Assembly (NCBI RefSeq): GCF_012935695.1 | Contig: NZ_CP052859.1 | Coordinates: forward strand, 1,715,001-1,779,000 | Direction of reading: 5' to 3' | Source: Pseudomonas sp. ADAK18 | GTDB taxonomy: Bacteria; Pseudomonadota; Gammaproteobacteria; Pseudomonadales; Pseudomonadaceae | Length of the DNA stretch: 64,000 nt | Shown here: one piece after another, positions 41,223-54,716 of the stretch | How the letters are laid out: every line of letters begins with the position of its first letter | How positions within the stretch are numbered: position 1 is the stretch's first letter | The notes under the pieces: generated by a model | The model's database searches: none | What the model was told of the DNA's origin: nothing | The model's input: the letters and a program-made list of their open reading frames with translations, nothing else | Position numbers and translations under genes: made by a program

Positions 41223-42449
41223 TTACTTCGCGGCCTTGGTAATAGCGTCGAAGGCGACCATGTCGTCAATCACTTCGGCTCCCGTGGCTTTGGTTTGCGC
41301 TTGCCACACGACGATCACCACGTTTTGGGTGGGGTTGATGTAGACAAACTGGCCAAAAATGCCTGCAGCCGTGAAGGCTTTATCGGCCTTGGAGGCGGCG
41401 GTCCATGCGGGCCACCACATGGAGGCAAAGTCACCGTACGCCGGGTCGGTGCCGGTGGTGGCACTGGCGAAACTCATCCAGCCTTTGGGTAGCACCTGTT
41501 TGTCGCCAGCTTTCCCGCCGCTAAGTACGAACTGTCCGAAGCGCCCGTAATCTTCAAGCGTTGCGCTGATGCCGCTGCCACCCACTTCGTTGCCATTGGG
41601 ACCGTCGAGCCACCAGTTTGCGTCGGTTTGCATGCCGTACGGCGCCCAGATTTTCTCACTCAGGTATTGCGCCAGTGGCTTGCCCGTGGCGGCACTCACC
41701 AGTTGGCCCAGCACTTGTGTCTCGCCGGTGCTGTAGTTGGTCCGAGTGCCAGGCGGCGCGGCGCTGGGCAGGCTCGCCATGAACTTGAGGGCGGAGCCGG
41801 GGACTTGTTCGGTTTGCAGCTTGAGCATCATTCGTCGGTCTGACGTTGGGTCGGCGTATTTCTCACTCCATTTGACCCCGGAGCGCATCGCCAGGACCTG
41901 GCGTACGGTGGTCTGGTCATAGCCGCTGCCGGCGAGTGCGGGCAAATATTGCGTCACTTTGTCATCAAGGCTTTTGATTGAGCCGTCCTGCAGTGCGGCA
42001 CCCACGAGGGTCGAGGTAATCGATTTGGCCACCGACATCGACATCCATCGAGTGTCCGGTGTATTGCCTTTTTCGTAGCGTTCAGTAACGACTTGGCCAT
42101 CCTTGATCACCAGCAGACCCGTTACCCGGTTGAGGGTGATGTAGTCGTCGAGGCTATAACGTTTGCCTTCGTAGTCGAATGCAACCGGGCCCAGCGGTTG
42201 GCTGCTGCGCGGCAGTGGCAGCGGGTGGCCGCCGGCCCTGATCGTGCGCACCGGAAACAAGCGATCGATATTGCGGAAGGTACTGATGGCGGCGTCCTGG
42301 CTGAGCTTGCCGTCATACATGGTCTGCACGTCGCCAATTGGCTCCTGTGCATGGGGGTAGGGAGGCGAGGGAGTAGAAGTGGCCGCGCAGGCAGTCAGCA
42401 AGGCCAGTGCCGAGGAGCAGGTCAGTGCCTGGAAGAGGTTTCTTGGCAT
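41223..42449 (-). CDS. Beta-lactamase-fold serine hydrolase lipoprotein (NylB-like)
   Basis: 408 residues. The N-terminus MPRNLFQALTCSSALALLTAC ends in a lipobox (LTAC), predicting a lipid-anchored periplasmic protein. The class C beta-lactamase/DD-peptidase fold shows the catalytic SxxK in SVAKSIT and the Tyr in NYSTGET. This pattern is found in 6-aminohexanoate-dimer hydrolase (NylB) and carboxylesterase relatives. True beta-lactam hydrolysis is not implied. Upstream is the terminator of idh, so it is probably transcribed alone. Confidence 0.8.
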   Translation of the reverse strand: MPRNLFQALTCSSALALLTACAATSTPSPPYPHAQEPIGDVQTMYDGKLSQDAAISTFRNIDRLFPVRTIRAGGHPLPLPRSSQPLGPVAFDYEGKRYSLDDYITLNRVTGLLVIKDGQVVTERYEKGNTPDTRWMSMSVAKSITSTLVGAALQDGSIKSLDDKVTQYLPALAGSGYDQTTVRQVLAMRSGVKWSEKYADPTSDRRMMLKLQTEQVPGSALKFMASLPSAAPPGTRTNYSTGETQVLGQLVSAATGKPLAQYLSEKIWAPYGMQTDANWWLDGPNGNEVGGSGISATLEDYGRFGQFVLSGGKAGDKQVLPKGWMSFASATTGTDPAYGDFASMWWPAWTAASKADKAFTAAGIFGQFVYINPTQNVVIVVWQAQTKATGAEVIDDMVAFDAITKAAK

Positions 42450-42533
42450 GGGGACGTCCTTATTTATTGTTTTTCGAGAGTTGGAACAATAAGAAGACAA
42501 AGCAAGGGCTGCGCCCGTTCCTTAAAAGCAGGC

Positions 42534-42569
42534 AAAAAAAATCCGGAATCCTTTCGAATTCCGGATTTT
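42534..42569 (-). terminator. Terminator of idh
   Basis: AAAATCCGGAAT and ATTCCGGATTTT form a perfect 12-base-pair stem with an 8-base loop. On the minus strand eight T residues follow. It lies about 50 bases after the idh stop. Confidence 0.9.
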
Positions 42570-42620
42570 CCTGTCGCATGAGGATCAGCCAGTAATCCTC
42601 ATGCGTGGCACCTTAAAACA

Positions 42621-45340
<2,720 letters not shown>

Positions 45341-46597
45341 ATGGGATACAAGAAGATTCAGGTTCCGGCAGTCGGCGACAAAATCACCGTCAATGCAGAC
45401 CATTCTCTCAATGTTCCTGACAACCCGATCATTCCCTTCATTGAAGGTGACGGTATTGGCGTCGACATCAGCCCGGTTATGATCAAGGTTGTCGATGCAG
45501 CTGTTAACAAGGCTTACGGCGGCAAGCGCAAGATTTCCTGGATGGAGGTTTATGCCGGCGAGAAGGCGACTCAAGTTTACGACCAGGACACCTGGCTGCC
45601 TCAGGAAACCCTGGATGCGGTCAAAGATTATGTGGTTTCCATCAAGGGTCCGCTGACCACCCCTGTCGGTGGCGGTATTCGTTCGCTGAACGTGGCCTTG
45701 CGTCAGCAGCTTGACCTGTATGTGTGCCTGCGCCCGGTACGTTGGTTTGAGGGTGTACCTAGCCCGGTCAAGAAGCCCGGCGACGTCGACATGACCATCT
45801 TTCGTGAGAACTCCGAAGACATTTACGCCGGCATCGAGTGGAAAGCCGGTTCCCCGGAGGCGATCAAGGTCATCAAGTTCCTTAAAGAGGAAATGGGCGT
45901 CACCAAGATCCGTTTCGACCAGAATTGCGGGATCGGCGTCAAGCCGGTGTCCTTGGAAGGCACCAAGCGCTTGGCGCGCAAGGCCTTGCAGTACGTGGTT
46001 GATAACGACCGTGACTCGCTGACCATCGTGCACAAAGGCAACATCATGAAGTTCACCGAAGGTGCCTTCAAGGAGTGGGCCTACGAAGTGGCGGCTGAAG
46101 AGTTCGGCGCAACCCTGCTCGATGGCGGCCCGTGGATGCAGTTCAAGAACCCGCGCACCGGCAAGAATGTCGTGGTCAAGGATGCCATCGCCGACGCCAT
46201 GCTCCAGCAGATCCTGCTGCGCCCGGCCGAATACGATGTGATCGCTACCCTCAATCTTAACGGTGACTACCTGTCTGACGCCCTGGCGGCGGAAGTAGGC
46301 GGTATCGGTATTGCGCCGGGTGCCAACCTGTCCGACACGGTAGCTATGTTCGAGGCCACCCACGGTACCGCACCGAAATATGCCGGCAAGGACCAGGTCA
46401 ACCCGGGTTCGCTGATCCTGTCGGCGGAAATGATGCTGCGTCACATGGGCTGGACCGAAGCAGCCGACCTGATCATCAAGGGTACCAACGGTGCGATCTC
46501 TGCCAAGACCGTGACGTATGACTTCCACCGCCTGATGGACGGGGCCAAGTTGCTGTCTTCGTCAGCGTTTGGGGATGCGCTGATTTCGCATATGTAA
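45341..46597 (+). CDS. icd: Isocitrate dehydrogenase (NADP), homodimeric type
   Basis: 418-residue enzyme of the E. coli Icd type. The substrate loop with the regulatory serine is present in [13 protein letters not shown], the isocitrate site in [14 protein letters not shown], and the NADP region in [14 protein letters not shown]. In E. coli, AceK phosphorylates the equivalent serine to divert isocitrate to the glyoxylate shunt. The ATG at 45341 (MGYKKIQVP) has GGAG eight bases upstream; the longer frame from 45257 is rejected. A bidirectional terminator follows. Confidence 0.95.
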   Translation: MGYKKIQVPAVGDKITVNADHSLNVPDNPIIPFIEGDGIGVDISPVMIKVVDAAVNKAYGGKRKISWMEVYAGEKATQVYDQDTWLPQETLDAVKDYVVSIKGPLTTPVGGGIRSLNVALRQQLDLYVCLRPVRWFEGVPSPVKKPGDVDMTIFRENSEDIYAGIEWKAGSPEAIKVIKFLKEEMGVTKIRFDQNCGIGVKPVSLEGTKRLARKALQYVVDNDRDSLTIVHKGNIMKFTEGAFKEWAYEVAAEEFGATLLDGGPWMQFKNPRTGKNVVVKDAIADAMLQQILLRPAEYDVIATLNLNGDYLSDALAAEVGGIGIAPGANLSDTVAMFEATHGTAPKYAGKDQVNPGSLILSAEMMLRHMGWTEAADLIIKGTNGAISAKTVTYDFHRLMDGAKLLSSSAFGDALISHM

Positions 46598-46613
46598 GCG
46601 GATAACGGCCAAT

Positions 46614-46654
46614 AAAAAACGGCCATCCTGATGATTCGGGATGGCCGTTTTTTT
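46614..46654. terminator. Bidirectional terminator between icd and cspD
   Basis: AAAAAACGGCCATCC and GGATGGCCGTTTTTT flank a 10-base loop; T-runs occur on both strands. The two genes converge here, icd from the left and cspD from the right. Confidence 0.9.
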
Positions 46655-46680
46655 ATTCCGGGTCGCGTGCTCAGTGGCGG

Positions 46681-46941
46681 TCAGGCCAGTTGCTCTTTTG
46701 GTTTTTGAGCAATGCTATCTTTGGTTTTGCTGATACTGACTGGAGCGCTGATATTCACCGCATGCAAGCCCTTTGGTCCCTGAATGATCTCAAAGGAAAC
46801 CGGCTGGCCTGCTTTCAGTGTTTTATAGCCATCCATTTTAATTGCCGAGTAATGCGCAAAAAGGTCGTCACTCTTGCCGTCTTCGACGACGAAGCCGTAA
46901 CCCTTGGCATTATTGAACCACTTGACCTTACCGCTTGCCAT
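46681..46941 (-). CDS. cspD: Cold-shock-domain protein CspD
   Basis: 86-residue single-strand nucleic-acid-binding protein. RNP1 (KGYGFV) and RNP2 (DLFAHYS) are intact, and a short C-terminal extension distinguishes it from the 70-residue CspA type. E. coli CspD inhibits replication in stationary phase. The ATG at 46941 (MASGKVKWFN) has AGAGGG eight bases before it; alternative starts 2 and 6 codons earlier are less well spaced. The 5' leader contains a small hairpin (46963-46978). Confidence 0.9.
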   Translation of the reverse strand: MASGKVKWFNNAKGYGFVVEDGKSDDLFAHYSAIKMDGYKTLKAGQPVSFEIIQGPKGLHAVNISAPVSISKTKDSIAQKPKEQLA

Positions 46942-46962
46942 GCCCATATCCCTCTGCACCAG

Positions 46963-46978
46963 ACTCCATCACTGGAGT
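46963..46978 (-). promoter_or_regulatory. Hairpin in the cspD leader
   Basis: ACTCCA-tcac-TGGAGT, a perfect 6-base-pair stem 22 bases upstream of the cspD ATG. Leader structure is common in cold-shock genes; a regulatory role is a guess. The cspD and clpS promoters must lie in the surrounding 46942-47165 gap. Confidence 0.3.
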
Positions 46979-47165
46979 ATCATCCAGTTTATCCGTCCTA
47001 ACCCGAATAAATAAGGTTGACTGCGCGGACCTTTTTTACCCACTGTGGGTTCTATTGGTTGTAACACCGATTTGCCGATAGTCAAGGCGACCAGTTGGTC
47101 AGAGTTGAAATTCTGACAGGTCGCCCCCACCACTGTATTCGCACAACTGACGAACCTTTCTTTCC

Positions 47166-47555
47166 ATGCATGCAATCAGCCAGATTCGACTAACATTCAA
47201 TCAGGATCGCCCGACTCTTCATCAGGATCACCCGGATGGTCAAGAAGACGACGACGGTTCTGCAGGCATTGCTGTTCAGGAGGCTAAGCCTGCTTTACAG
47301 GCGCCGCCGATGTACAAGGTGGTTTTGTTTAATGATGACTACACACCGATGGATTTCGTCGTCGAAGTGCTCGAGGTGTTTTTTAACCTGAACCGCGAGT
47401 TGGCGACCAAGGTAATGCTGGCCGTTCACACAGAAGGACGGGCAGTATGTGGAGTGTTTACCCGCGACATCGCCGAGACAAAGGCCATGCAGGTCAACCA
47501 GTACGCCAGGGAAAGCCAGCATCCGCTACTCTGTGAAATCGAGAAGGACGGTTAA
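47166..47555 (+). CDS. clpS: ClpS adaptor of the ClpAP protease
   Basis: 129-residue adaptor that delivers proteins with N-degrons to ClpA. The conserved core ([20 protein letters not shown] to [11 protein letters not shown]) is complete, including the acidic and hydrophobic residues of the N-degron pocket. The disordered N-terminal region carries a 21-base tandem duplication (47200-47241) that adds seven residues (QDRPTLH / QDHPDGQ), making the protein slightly longer than relatives I recall (about 120-122). It is 29 bases upstream of clpA and co-oriented. Confidence 0.92.
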   Translation: MHAISQIRLTFNQDRPTLHQDHPDGQEDDDGSAGIAVQEAKPALQAPPMYKVVLFNDDYTPMDFVVEVLEVFFNLNRELATKVMLAVHTEGRAVCGVFTRDIAETKAMQVNQYARESQHPLLCEIEKDG

Positions 47556-47584
47556 CTCCGACCACTTGGGTATGAGGTGAAGCT

Positions 47585-49855
47585 ATGTTAAACCGCGAGC
47601 TCGAAGTCACCCTCAATCTTGCCTTCAAGGAGGCCCGTTCGAAGCGTCATGAATTCATGACCGTCGAACACCTGCTGCTGGCACTTTTGGATAACGAAGC
47701 TGCCGCCACCGTGTTACGTGCGTGCGGCGCCAACCTTGAAAAGCTCAAGCATGACCTGCAGGAGTTTATCGACTCCACCACGCCATTGATCCCTGTCCAT
47801 GATGAGGACCGCGAAACCCAGCCAACCCTGGGCTTCCAGCGGGTATTGCAGCGTGCTGTCTTTCACGTACAGAGCTCCGGCAAGCGCGAAGTCACGGGCG
47901 CCAACGTGCTCGTTGCAATCTTCAGCGAGCAGGAAAGCCAAGCGGTGTTTCTGCTCAAGCAGCAGAGCGTCGCCCGTATTGATGTCGTCAACTACATCGC
48001 CCACGGCATCTCGAAAGTGCCAGGGCATGGCGATCATTCCGAGGGTGAGCAGGATATGCAGGATGACGAGGGCGGTGAGTCTTCTTCTTCAAGCAACCCG
48101 CTGGATGCTTATGCCAGCAACCTCAACGAGTTGGCGCGCCAGGGGCGGATCGATCCGCTGGTGGGGCGCGAGCTTGAAGTTGAGCGCGTGGCTCAGATCC
48201 TGGCTCGTCGTCGCAAGAACAACCCGCTGCTGGTGGGCGAGGCGGGCGTGGGTAAAACCGCGATTGCCGAAGGCCTGGCCAAGCGCATCGTCGACAACCA
48301 GGTGCCAGACCTACTGGCCAATAGCGTTGTCTACTCCCTTGATCTCGGTGCCTTGCTGGCCGGTACCAAGTACCGTGGCGACTTCGAGAAGCGTTTCAAG
48401 GCGTTGCTCGGCGAGCTGAAAAAGCGCCCACAGGCGATCCTGTTCATCGATGAGATTCATACCATCATCGGCGCCGGCGCGGCTTCTGGTGGGGTGATGG
48501 ATGCCTCCAACCTGCTCAAGCCTCTGTTGTCGTCGGGTGATATCCGCTGCATCGGTTCGACCACGTTCCAGGAATTCCGCGGGATCTTTGAGAAAGACCG
48601 CGCCCTGGCACGTCGCTTCCAGAAAGTTGACGTGTCCGAGCCTTCGGTGGAAGACACCATCGGCATTCTGCGTGGGCTCAAAGGCCGTTTCGAAGCGCAC
48701 CATGGCATCGAGTACACCGATGAGGCCCTGCGTGCTGCTGCCGAGCTGGCGTCGCGCTATATCAATGACCGGCACATGCCGGACAAGGCCATCGACGTGA
48801 TCGACGAAGCAGGGGCCTACCAGCGCCTGCAACCGGTAGAGAAGCGCGTTAAGCGCATCGACGTGCCTCAGGTCGAGGACATCGTGGCGAAAATCGCGCG
48901 GATTCCGCCAAAACACGTCAACAGTTCTGATCGGGAGTTGCTACGTAACCTGGAGCGTGACCTCAAGCTGACCGTATTTGGTCAGGATGCGGCCATCGAT
49001 TCGCTGTCGACTGCGATCAAGCTGTCTCGCGCCGGCCTCAAGTCTCCGGACAAGCCTGTCGGATCGTTCCTGTTCGCAGGGCCGACCGGTGTGGGCAAGA
49101 CCGAGGCGGCGCGGCAGCTGGCCAAGGCCATGGGCATCGAGTTGGTGCGTTTCGACATGTCCGAATACATGGAGCGCCATACCGTGTCGCGCCTGATCGG
49201 TGCGCCTCCAGGCTATGTCGGTTTCGACCAGGGCGGCCTGTTGACCGAAGCGATCACCAAGCAACCGCATTGCGTACTGCTACTCGATGAAATCGAGAAG
49301 GCTCACCCGGAAGTCTTCAACCTGCTGCTGCAGGTTATGGATCACGGGACCCTGACCGACAACAACGGGCGCAAGGCGGATTTCCGCAACGTGATCGTGA
49401 TCATGACCACCAACGCCGGTGCCGAAACGGCCGCGCGGGCTTCCATTGGCTTTACTCATCAGGATCACTCTTCCGACGCCATGGAAGTGATCAAGAAGAG
49501 TTTCACGCCGGAATTCCGTAACCGTCTGGACACCATTATCCAGTTTGGTCGCCTCAGTCATGAGGTCATCAAAAGCGTGGTGGACAAGTTCCTTACCGAG
49601 CTTCAAGCGCAGTTGGAAGACAAGCGCGTGCAGCTGGAAGTGACGGAGGCGGCACGCGGCTGGCTGGCAGAGGGTGGTTACGATGCGGCGATGGGCGCGC
49701 GGCCAATGGCTCGCCTGATCCAGGACAAGATCAAGCGTCCGCTGGCCGAGGAGATCCTCTTTGGCGAACTGTCTGACCATGGTGGCGTGGTGCATATCGA
49801 TCTGAAGGATGGCGAGCTGACCTTCGACTTCGAAACCACGGCTGAAATGGCCTGA
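47585..49855 (+). CDS. clpA: ClpA, ATPase subunit of ClpAP protease
   Basis: 756-residue double-AAA+ unfoldase. In order: an N-domain (1-140) that binds ClpS, a first AAA module with Walker A GEAGVGKT, a second with GPTGVGKTE, and a C-terminal D2-small domain. It threads substrates into ClpP, which is encoded elsewhere. Together with clpS, bpt and aat in the same 4.5 kb, most of the N-end-rule pathway is encoded here. A strong terminator follows. Confidence 0.96.
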   Translation: MLNRELEVTLNLAFKEARSKRHEFMTVEHLLLALLDNEAAATVLRACGANLEKLKHDLQEFIDSTTPLIPVHDEDRETQPTLGFQRVLQRAVFHVQSSGKREVTGANVLVAIFSEQESQAVFLLKQQSVARIDVVNYIAHGISKVPGHGDHSEGEQDMQDDEGGESSSSSNPLDAYASNLNELARQGRIDPLVGRELEVERVAQILARRRKNNPLLVGEAGVGKTAIAEGLAKRIVDNQVPDLLANSVVYSLDLGALLAGTKYRGDFEKRFKALLGELKKRPQAILFIDEIHTIIGAGAASGGVMDASNLLKPLLSSGDIRCIGSTTFQEFRGIFEKDRALARRFQKVDVSEPSVEDTIGILRGLKGRFEAHHGIEYTDEALRAAAELASRYINDRHMPDKAIDVIDEAGAYQRLQPVEKRVKRIDVPQVEDIVAKIARIPPKHVNSSDRELLRNLERDLKLTVFGQDAAIDSLSTAIKLSRAGLKSPDKPVGSFLFAGPTGVGKTEAARQLAKAMGIELVRFDMSEYMERHTVSRLIGAPPGYVGFDQGGLLTEAITKQPHCVLLLDEIEKAHPEVFNLLLQVMDHGTLTDNNGRKADFRNVIVIMTTNAGAETAARASIGFTHQDHSSDAMEVIKKSFTPEFRNRLDTIIQFGRLSHEVIKSVVDKFLTELQAQLEDKRVQLEVTEAARGWLAEGGYDAAMGARPMARLIQDKIKRPLAEEILFGELSDHGGVVHIDLKDGELTFDFETTAEMA

Positions 49856-49870
49856 TAGCTGACCGCAGCA

Positions 49871-49905
49871 CAGCAAAAAGGCGCCGAGAAGGCGCCTTTT
49901 TGCTG
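49871..49905 (+). terminator. Terminator of clpA
   Basis: CAGCAAAAAGGCGCC-gagaa-GGCGCCTTTTTGCTG, a perfect 15-base-pair stem with its T-run inside the 3' arm, 16 bases after the clpA stop. Confidence 0.92.
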
Positions 49906-49928
49906 TGTTGAATACACTAAATAACCAA

Positions 49929-49958
49929 TGTGTGAGCGGGCAAGCCCGCTCCCACACA
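49929..49958. repeat. REP element
   Basis: TGTGTGAGCGGGCAAGCCCGCTCCCACACA, a compact copy of the GAGCGGGC-aag-CCCGCTC REP type, sits between the clpA and infA terminators. Confidence 0.75.
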
Positions 49959-49977
49959 GATAAATAGTGCCCAAACA

Positions 49978-50004
49978 AAAACGCCCGGCATAACCGGGCG
50001 TTTT
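49978..50004 (-). terminator. Terminator of infA
   Basis: AAAACGCCCGG-cataa-CCGGGCGTTTT, with TTTTTGTTT following on the minus strand, about 12 bases after the infA stop. Confidence 0.88.
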
Positions 50005-50016
50005 GTATTGACTTGC

Positions 50017-50235
50017 TTAACGAGCGCGGTAAGTGATGCGCCCTTTGCTCAAGTCATAGGGCGTCAGCTCGACGCGCACTTTGTCACCGGTAAGAATACG
50101 AATGTAGTTCTTGCGCATCTTGCCGGAGATATGCGCGGTTACGACGTGCCCATTTTCCAACTCCACACGAAACATGGTGTTGGGCAGGGTGTCGACGACA
50201 GTGCCTTCCATTTCGAAGCTGTCTTCTTTCGACAT
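50017..50235 (-). CDS. infA: Translation initiation factor IF-1
   Basis: 72-residue OB-fold factor that binds the ribosomal A site with IF-2 and IF-3. The sequence [20 protein letters not shown] is the standard start, reached at ATG 50235; the in-frame extension to 50301 is not part of the gene. It has its own terminator. Confidence 0.97.
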
Positions 50236-50335
50236 GCAGTAAAGCCCTCGGTATCCAATGAATGGCCCGGTGCAACTGCGCCAGGCAAAAGCGGCGTGCA
50301 TTGTGCCCGAAAAATGGGGTTTAAGCCAAGGGGTT

Positions 50336-51043
50336 CTAGTTCAACGTGACCCATCTTTGATTAATCAGCAGCTCAATGGGCCGATATTGGGTCTTGTAGT
50401 TCATCTTTTTGCAGTTCTTGATCCAATATCCGAGGTAAACCGCTTCCAGTTCCAGCCGTATGGCTTCGCCGATTTGCCAGAGGATCGCAAAGCGCCCCAG
50501 GCTACGGCGCTCTTCGGCGGGTTCGTAAAAGGTGTACACCGCAGATAACCCGTTGGGTAGCAAGTCGGTGACGGCTACGGCCAGCAGTCGTCCCTCGAGT
50601 CGGAATTCGTAGAAGCGCGAGAACGGCAGGTCGCGCACCAGGAAGGTGGAAAACTGGTCGCGGCTGGGCGGAAACATATCGCCGTCGGCATGGCGTTGTT
50701 CGATGTAGCGTTGGTAGAGATCGAAATACTCTTCACTGAAGCCCGGTTTTGCCGGTGTCACCGTCAGGTCGGCGTTGCGCTTGAGAATACGTTTCTGATT
50801 GCGGTCAGGCAGGAACTGCGCCACCGGGATGCGCGCCGGCACGCAAGCGTTGCAGTTCTGGCAATGGGGGCGGTAGAGATGGTCGCCACTGCGCCGAAAA
50901 CCCATTTCTGATAAATCGGCGTACACGTGCACGTCCATTGGCTGGCTGGGATCGAGGAACAGCGTGGTGGCCTGCTCATCGGGCAGATAGCTGCAAGAGT
51001 GAGGTTGAGTGGCATAAAACTTCAAACGCGCCAGCTCGGTCAT
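50336..51043 (-). CDS. bpt: Aspartate/glutamate leucyltransferase (Bpt; Ate-like)
   Basis: 235-residue transferase that attaches leucine to proteins with N-terminal Asp or Glu, marking them for ClpS-ClpAP. The N-terminal cysteine pair region SCSYLPDEQ and [13 protein letters not shown] (metal/cluster-type cysteines of Ate enzymes) and the GNAT-like C-terminal domain ([14 protein letters not shown]) are visible. The ATG at 51043 ([14 protein letters not shown]) is used; the longer frame is rejected. Confidence 0.93.
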
Positions 51044-51098
51044 GATCAACCCTCGGATAAGCTTTGAAATAAGTGTAAGCCAGGTGCGAGGAAGTCGC

Positions 51099-51779
51099 CT
51101 AGGAAACCCACGGTGCGGCGCTGGGTTGGTCCAGATGGTCGCGCAGGAACCCTGCAAAGTCGCTGCGAGGTATGGCGCGGGCGCCGAGGCTGTGCAGATG
51201 GTCGGTGGGCATCTGGCAGTCGATCAGCACAAAACCCCAGGCCTGCAATTGCCTGGCCAGGGTGACGAAGCCGAATTTCGAGGCGTTGTCGGCGCGACTG
51301 AACATCGACTCGCCAAAAAACAACTGGCCCATGGCCAGGCCATAGAGACCACCCACTAACTCGCCTTGGTCCCAGACTTCCACCGAATGCGCATAACCCC
51401 GCTGATGCAGTTGCAGATAGGCACTTTGCATGGCGTCGGTGATCCAGGTGCCGTCGGCGTAGCTGCGGGGTGCGGCGCAGGCCTGGATGACGGCGGCGAA
51501 ATCCTGGTCGAAGGTCACCTTGTAGCGCTGCTGGCGCAAAAGTTTGCCCAGGCTACGGGAAACGTGCAGCTCGGCGGGGAATAGAACGGTACGTGGGTCT
51601 GGTGACCACCAGAGAATCGGCTGGCCTTCCGAAAACCAGGGGAAGCAACCGTGGCGATAGGCCTGGATCAGTCGGTCGGCAGACAGGTCACCACCGGCGG
51701 CGAGCAGGCCGTTGGGTTCACGCATGGCTTTTGTCAGCGGCGGGAAAGTCAGCGTGTTGCGTTGCAACCAGGTCAGCAT
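51099..51779 (-). CDS. aat: Leucyl/phenylalanyl-tRNA-protein transferase
   Basis: 226-residue enzyme that adds Leu or Phe to proteins with N-terminal Lys or Arg. Family motifs include [31 protein letters not shown] and [19 protein letters not shown]. The ATG at 51779 gives the usual MLTWLQRN start. It lies 55 bases upstream of bpt; the two make both bacterial N-end-rule transferases. Confidence 0.95.
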   Translation of the reverse strand: MLTWLQRNTLTFPPLTKAMREPNGLLAAGGDLSADRLIQAYRHGCFPWFSEGQPILWWSPDPRTVLFPAELHVSRSLGKLLRQQRYKVTFDQDFAAVIQACAAPRSYADGTWITDAMQSAYLQLHQRGYAHSVEVWDQGELVGGLYGLAMGQLFFGESMFSRADNASKFGFVTLARQLQAWGFVLIDCQMPTDHLHSLGARAIPRSDFAGFLRDHLDQPSAAPWVS

Positions 51780-52254
51780 GGCATCCAGACTTACGGAAGG
51801 GGAGGGGAGTGACAGGTGTAAAGCCCATCTCAAGAACAGTGATTATTGTCGACGAAACGGCTGGGGGCTAGCCCGAACATCAATGGGTGCTTTTGCAACT
51901 CTATCGCGGGGGCATGGTCGTAATCGGGTTCAAGGAGCGTCCGGTTGTCGTCAAGCTAGCCTGGATTGCTAAAAACAGCTCATAAGCCTTTGTCAGTAAA
52001 GACAATGCATGCTCAAATTGAACGCCAAGCGACAGGCCTTTGCTATGCTGCATTACGCAGGCTTACGGCGTGGCAACGGGCACACAAACCCGTACAATAC
52101 GGCGATTCAGGCGCTATCGCCGTTTCATGAATCAGTCACAGAGTGTTAAAAGTAGTTTCATCGACACTTGTTCATTTTTTACCTGCTCGGATTGGGCAGT
52201 GTTTTGCAGTCATTCAACAGATGGACGCGCTAAAGGCGCAGGAAAAGACCCGTT
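51780..52254. other. aat-ftsK intergenic region
   Basis: 475 bases between divergent genes. No convincing coding frame. TGGCAA-17-TACAAT (-10 at about 52095) is a weak plus-strand promoter candidate for ftsK. In P. aeruginosa PAO1 a thioredoxin reductase gene (trxB1) occupies this place; nothing resembling it is left here. Confidence 0.45.
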
Positions 52255-54660
52255 TTGAAGAAATCCGCCGCAACACCTAAAACAGTAGTAGTTCCGGCCT
52301 GGCGCCAGCATCTGCACTACCGGCTCAAGGAAGGTGCACTGATCGCCATTGGCGCCTTGTGTCTGTTCCTGATGATGGCCTTGCTGACCTACGGCAAGGA
52401 TGATCCGGGCTGGAGCCACAACAGCAAGATCGAAGACGTGCAGAACTTCGGTGGTCCTGCCGGCTCCTACAGTGCCGATATCCTGTTCATGGTCCTGGGC
52501 TACTTCGCCTATATCTTCCCGTTGTTGTTGGCCATCAAGACCTGGCAGATCTTCCGTCAGCGCCATGAGCCATGGCAATGGAGCGGCTGGCTGTTTTCCT
52601 GGCGGCTGATCGGCCTGGTATTCCTGGTGTTGTCGGGAGCGGCCCTGGCGCATATCCACTTTCATGCACCCACCGGTTTGCCGGCGGGCGCGGGCGGTGC
52701 CTTGGGTGAAAGCCTGGGCGACCTGGCCCGCAGGACCCTGAATATCCAGGGCAGCACCCTGATGTTCATCGCCTTGTTCCTGTTCGGCCTGACGGTGTTT
52801 ACCGATCTGTCCTGGTTCAAGGTCATGGACGTGACCGGCAAGATCACCCTCGACCTGTTCGAGCTGTTTCAGGGCGCGGCCAACCGTTGGTGGTCGGCCC
52901 GTGTTGATCGAAAACGGATGGTTGCGCAACTGCGTGAGGTCGACACTCGCGTCAACGAAGTCGTGGCGCCGAGTACACCAGATCGTCGCGAGCAGGCCAA
53001 GGTCAAGGAGCGCCTGATCGAACGCGAGCAGGCCCTGACCAAGCACATGTCCGACCGTGAGAAACAAGTTCCGCCGGTGATTGCCCCCGCGCCAACCAAG
53101 GCGCCGGAGCAAAGCAATCGCGTGCAGAAAGAGAAGCAGGCACCGCTGTTTGTCGATAGCGCGGTGGAAGGCACCTTGCCGCCGATTTCGATTCTTGACC
53201 CGGCCGAAAAGAAACAACTCAACTATTCCCCTGAGTCCCTGGCGGCCGTCGGTCACTTGCTGGAAATCAAACTCAAGGAGTTCGGGGTCGAAGTCTCGGT
53301 AGATTCGATCCACCCGGGCCCAGTGATTACCCGTTACGAAATCCAGCCGGCAGCCGGCGTCAAGGTCAGCCGTATTTCCAACCTGGCCAAGGATTTGGCG
53401 CGTTCCCTGGCCGTGACCAGTGTGCGGGTGGTGGAAGTGATTCCCGGCAAGACCACCGTCGGTATCGAGATTCCTAACGAAGACCGCCAGATCGTGCGCT
53501 TCTCCGAAGTGCTGTCGACCCCGGAATATGACAATTTCAAATCGCCGGTCACTTTGGCCTTGGGCCATGACATCGGCGGCAAGCCCGTGATCACCGACCT
53601 GGCGAAAATGCCTCACTTGCTGGTGGCCGGTACCACGGGCTCCGGTAAGTCGGTGGGCGTGAACGCGATGATCCTGTCGATCCTGTTCAAGTCGGGCCCG
53701 GAAGACGCCAAGCTGATCATGATCGACCCGAAAATGCTTGAGTTGTCGATCTACGAAGGTATTCCGCACCTGCTATGCCCGGTAGTGACCGACATGAAGG
53801 ACGCCGCCAACGCCCTGCGCTGGAGCGTTGCCGAGATGGAACGACGCTACAAACTGATGGCGAAGATGGGCGTGCGTAACCTCGCAGGCTTCAACGCCAA
53901 GGTCAAGGAAGCCCAGGACGCTGGTACGCCGCTGACCGATCCGCTGTACAAGCGCGAAAGCATTCACGACGAAGCGCCGCTACTGACCAAGCTGCCAACC
54001 ATTGTGGTGGTGGTCGACGAATTTGCCGACATGATGATGATCGTCGGCAAGAAGGTCGAGGAGCTGATCGCTCGTATTGCCCAGAAGGCGCGTGCGGCCG
54101 GTATCCACCTGATTCTCGCCACCCAGCGTCCGTCGGTGGACGTGATCACCGGCTTGATCAAGGCCAACATCCCGACTCGTATGGCATTCCAGGTGTCGAG
54201 CAAGATCGACTCGCGGACCATCATCGACCAGGGTGGCGCCGAGCAGCTGTTGGGCCACGGTGACATGCTCTACATGCCGCCGGGCACCAGCCTGCCGATC
54301 CGGGTTCACGGCGCCTTTGTGTCCGATGATGAAGTACACCGTGTGGTGGAAGCCTGGAAGCTGCGGGGCGCACCGGAATACAACGACGATATCCTCGCCG
54401 GTGTCGAAGAGGCCGGTAGCGGCTTCGACGGTGGCAGCGGCGGTGATGATGATGCGGAAACCGACGCGCTTTATGACGAGGCGGTACAGTTCGTCCTGGA
54501 AAGCCGTCGTGCCTCGATCTCCGCCGTGCAGCGCAAACTGAAAATTGGCTACAACCGCGCCGCCCGCATGATCGAATCCATGGAGATGGCCGGGGTGGTG
54601 ACGTCCATGAACACCAACGGCTCGCGCGAAGTCATCGCGCCAGGGCCAATGCGCGACTGA
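52255..54660 (+). CDS. ftsK: DNA translocase FtsK
   Basis: 801-residue divisome protein. Four to five N-terminal helices (about 25-170) anchor it at the septum. A short linker rich in charged residues is followed by the RecA-like motor (Walker [34 protein letters not shown]) and the C-terminal gamma winged helix that reads KOPS (from [20 protein letters not shown] to the end). It pumps DNA and activates XerCD at dif. The start is a TTG with GGAAAAG upstream; no better ATG lies in frame before the first helix. Confidence 0.95.
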   Translation: MKKSAATPKTVVVPAWRQHLHYRLKEGALIAIGALCLFLMMALLTYGKDDPGWSHNSKIEDVQNFGGPAGSYSADILFMVLGYFAYIFPLLLAIKTWQIFRQRHEPWQWSGWLFSWRLIGLVFLVLSGAALAHIHFHAPTGLPAGAGGALGESLGDLARRTLNIQGSTLMFIALFLFGLTVFTDLSWFKVMDVTGKITLDLFELFQGAANRWWSARVDRKRMVAQLREVDTRVNEVVAPSTPDRREQAKVKERLIEREQALTKHMSDREKQVPPVIAPAPTKAPEQSNRVQKEKQAPLFVDSAVEGTLPPISILDPAEKKQLNYSPESLAAVGHLLEIKLKEFGVEVSVDSIHPGPVITRYEIQPAAGVKVSRISNLAKDLARSLAVTSVRVVEVIPGKTTVGIEIPNEDRQIVRFSEVLSTPEYDNFKSPVTLALGHDIGGKPVITDLAKMPHLLVAGTTGSGKSVGVNAMILSILFKSGPEDAKLIMIDPKMLELSIYEGIPHLLCPVVTDMKDAANALRWSVAEMERRYKLMAKMGVRNLAGFNAKVKEAQDAGTPLTDPLYKRESIHDEAPLLTKLPTIVVVVDEFADMMMIVGKKVEELIARIAQKARAAGIHLILATQRPSVDVITGLIKANIPTRMAFQVSSKIDSRTIIDQGGAEQLLGHGDMLYMPPGTSLPIRVHGAFVSDDEVHRVVEAWKLRGAPEYNDDILAGVEEAGSGFDGGSGGDDDAETDALYDEAVQFVLESRRASISAVQRKLKIGYNRAARMIESMEMAGVVTSMNTNGSREVIAPGPMRD

Positions 54661-54663
54661 TAC

Positions 54664-54687
54664 GTGCCGCGTGGCTACACGCGGCAC
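54664..54687 (+). other. Stem-loop between ftsK and lolA
   Basis: GTGCCGCGT-ggctac-ACGCGGCAC, 3 bases after the ftsK stop, without a T-run. It probably attenuates or protects the message rather than fully ending it, since lolA follows directly. Confidence 0.45.
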
Positions 54688-54716
54688 GCCTTCCACACGA
54701 ATCTATGAGGACTCCC

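Noticed and set aside
41223..42449. Serine hydrolase as a beta-lactamase
   Set aside because: The SxxK and YST pattern and lipoprotein signal match the NylB/esterase group; the KTG-type motif expected of class C enzymes was not found.
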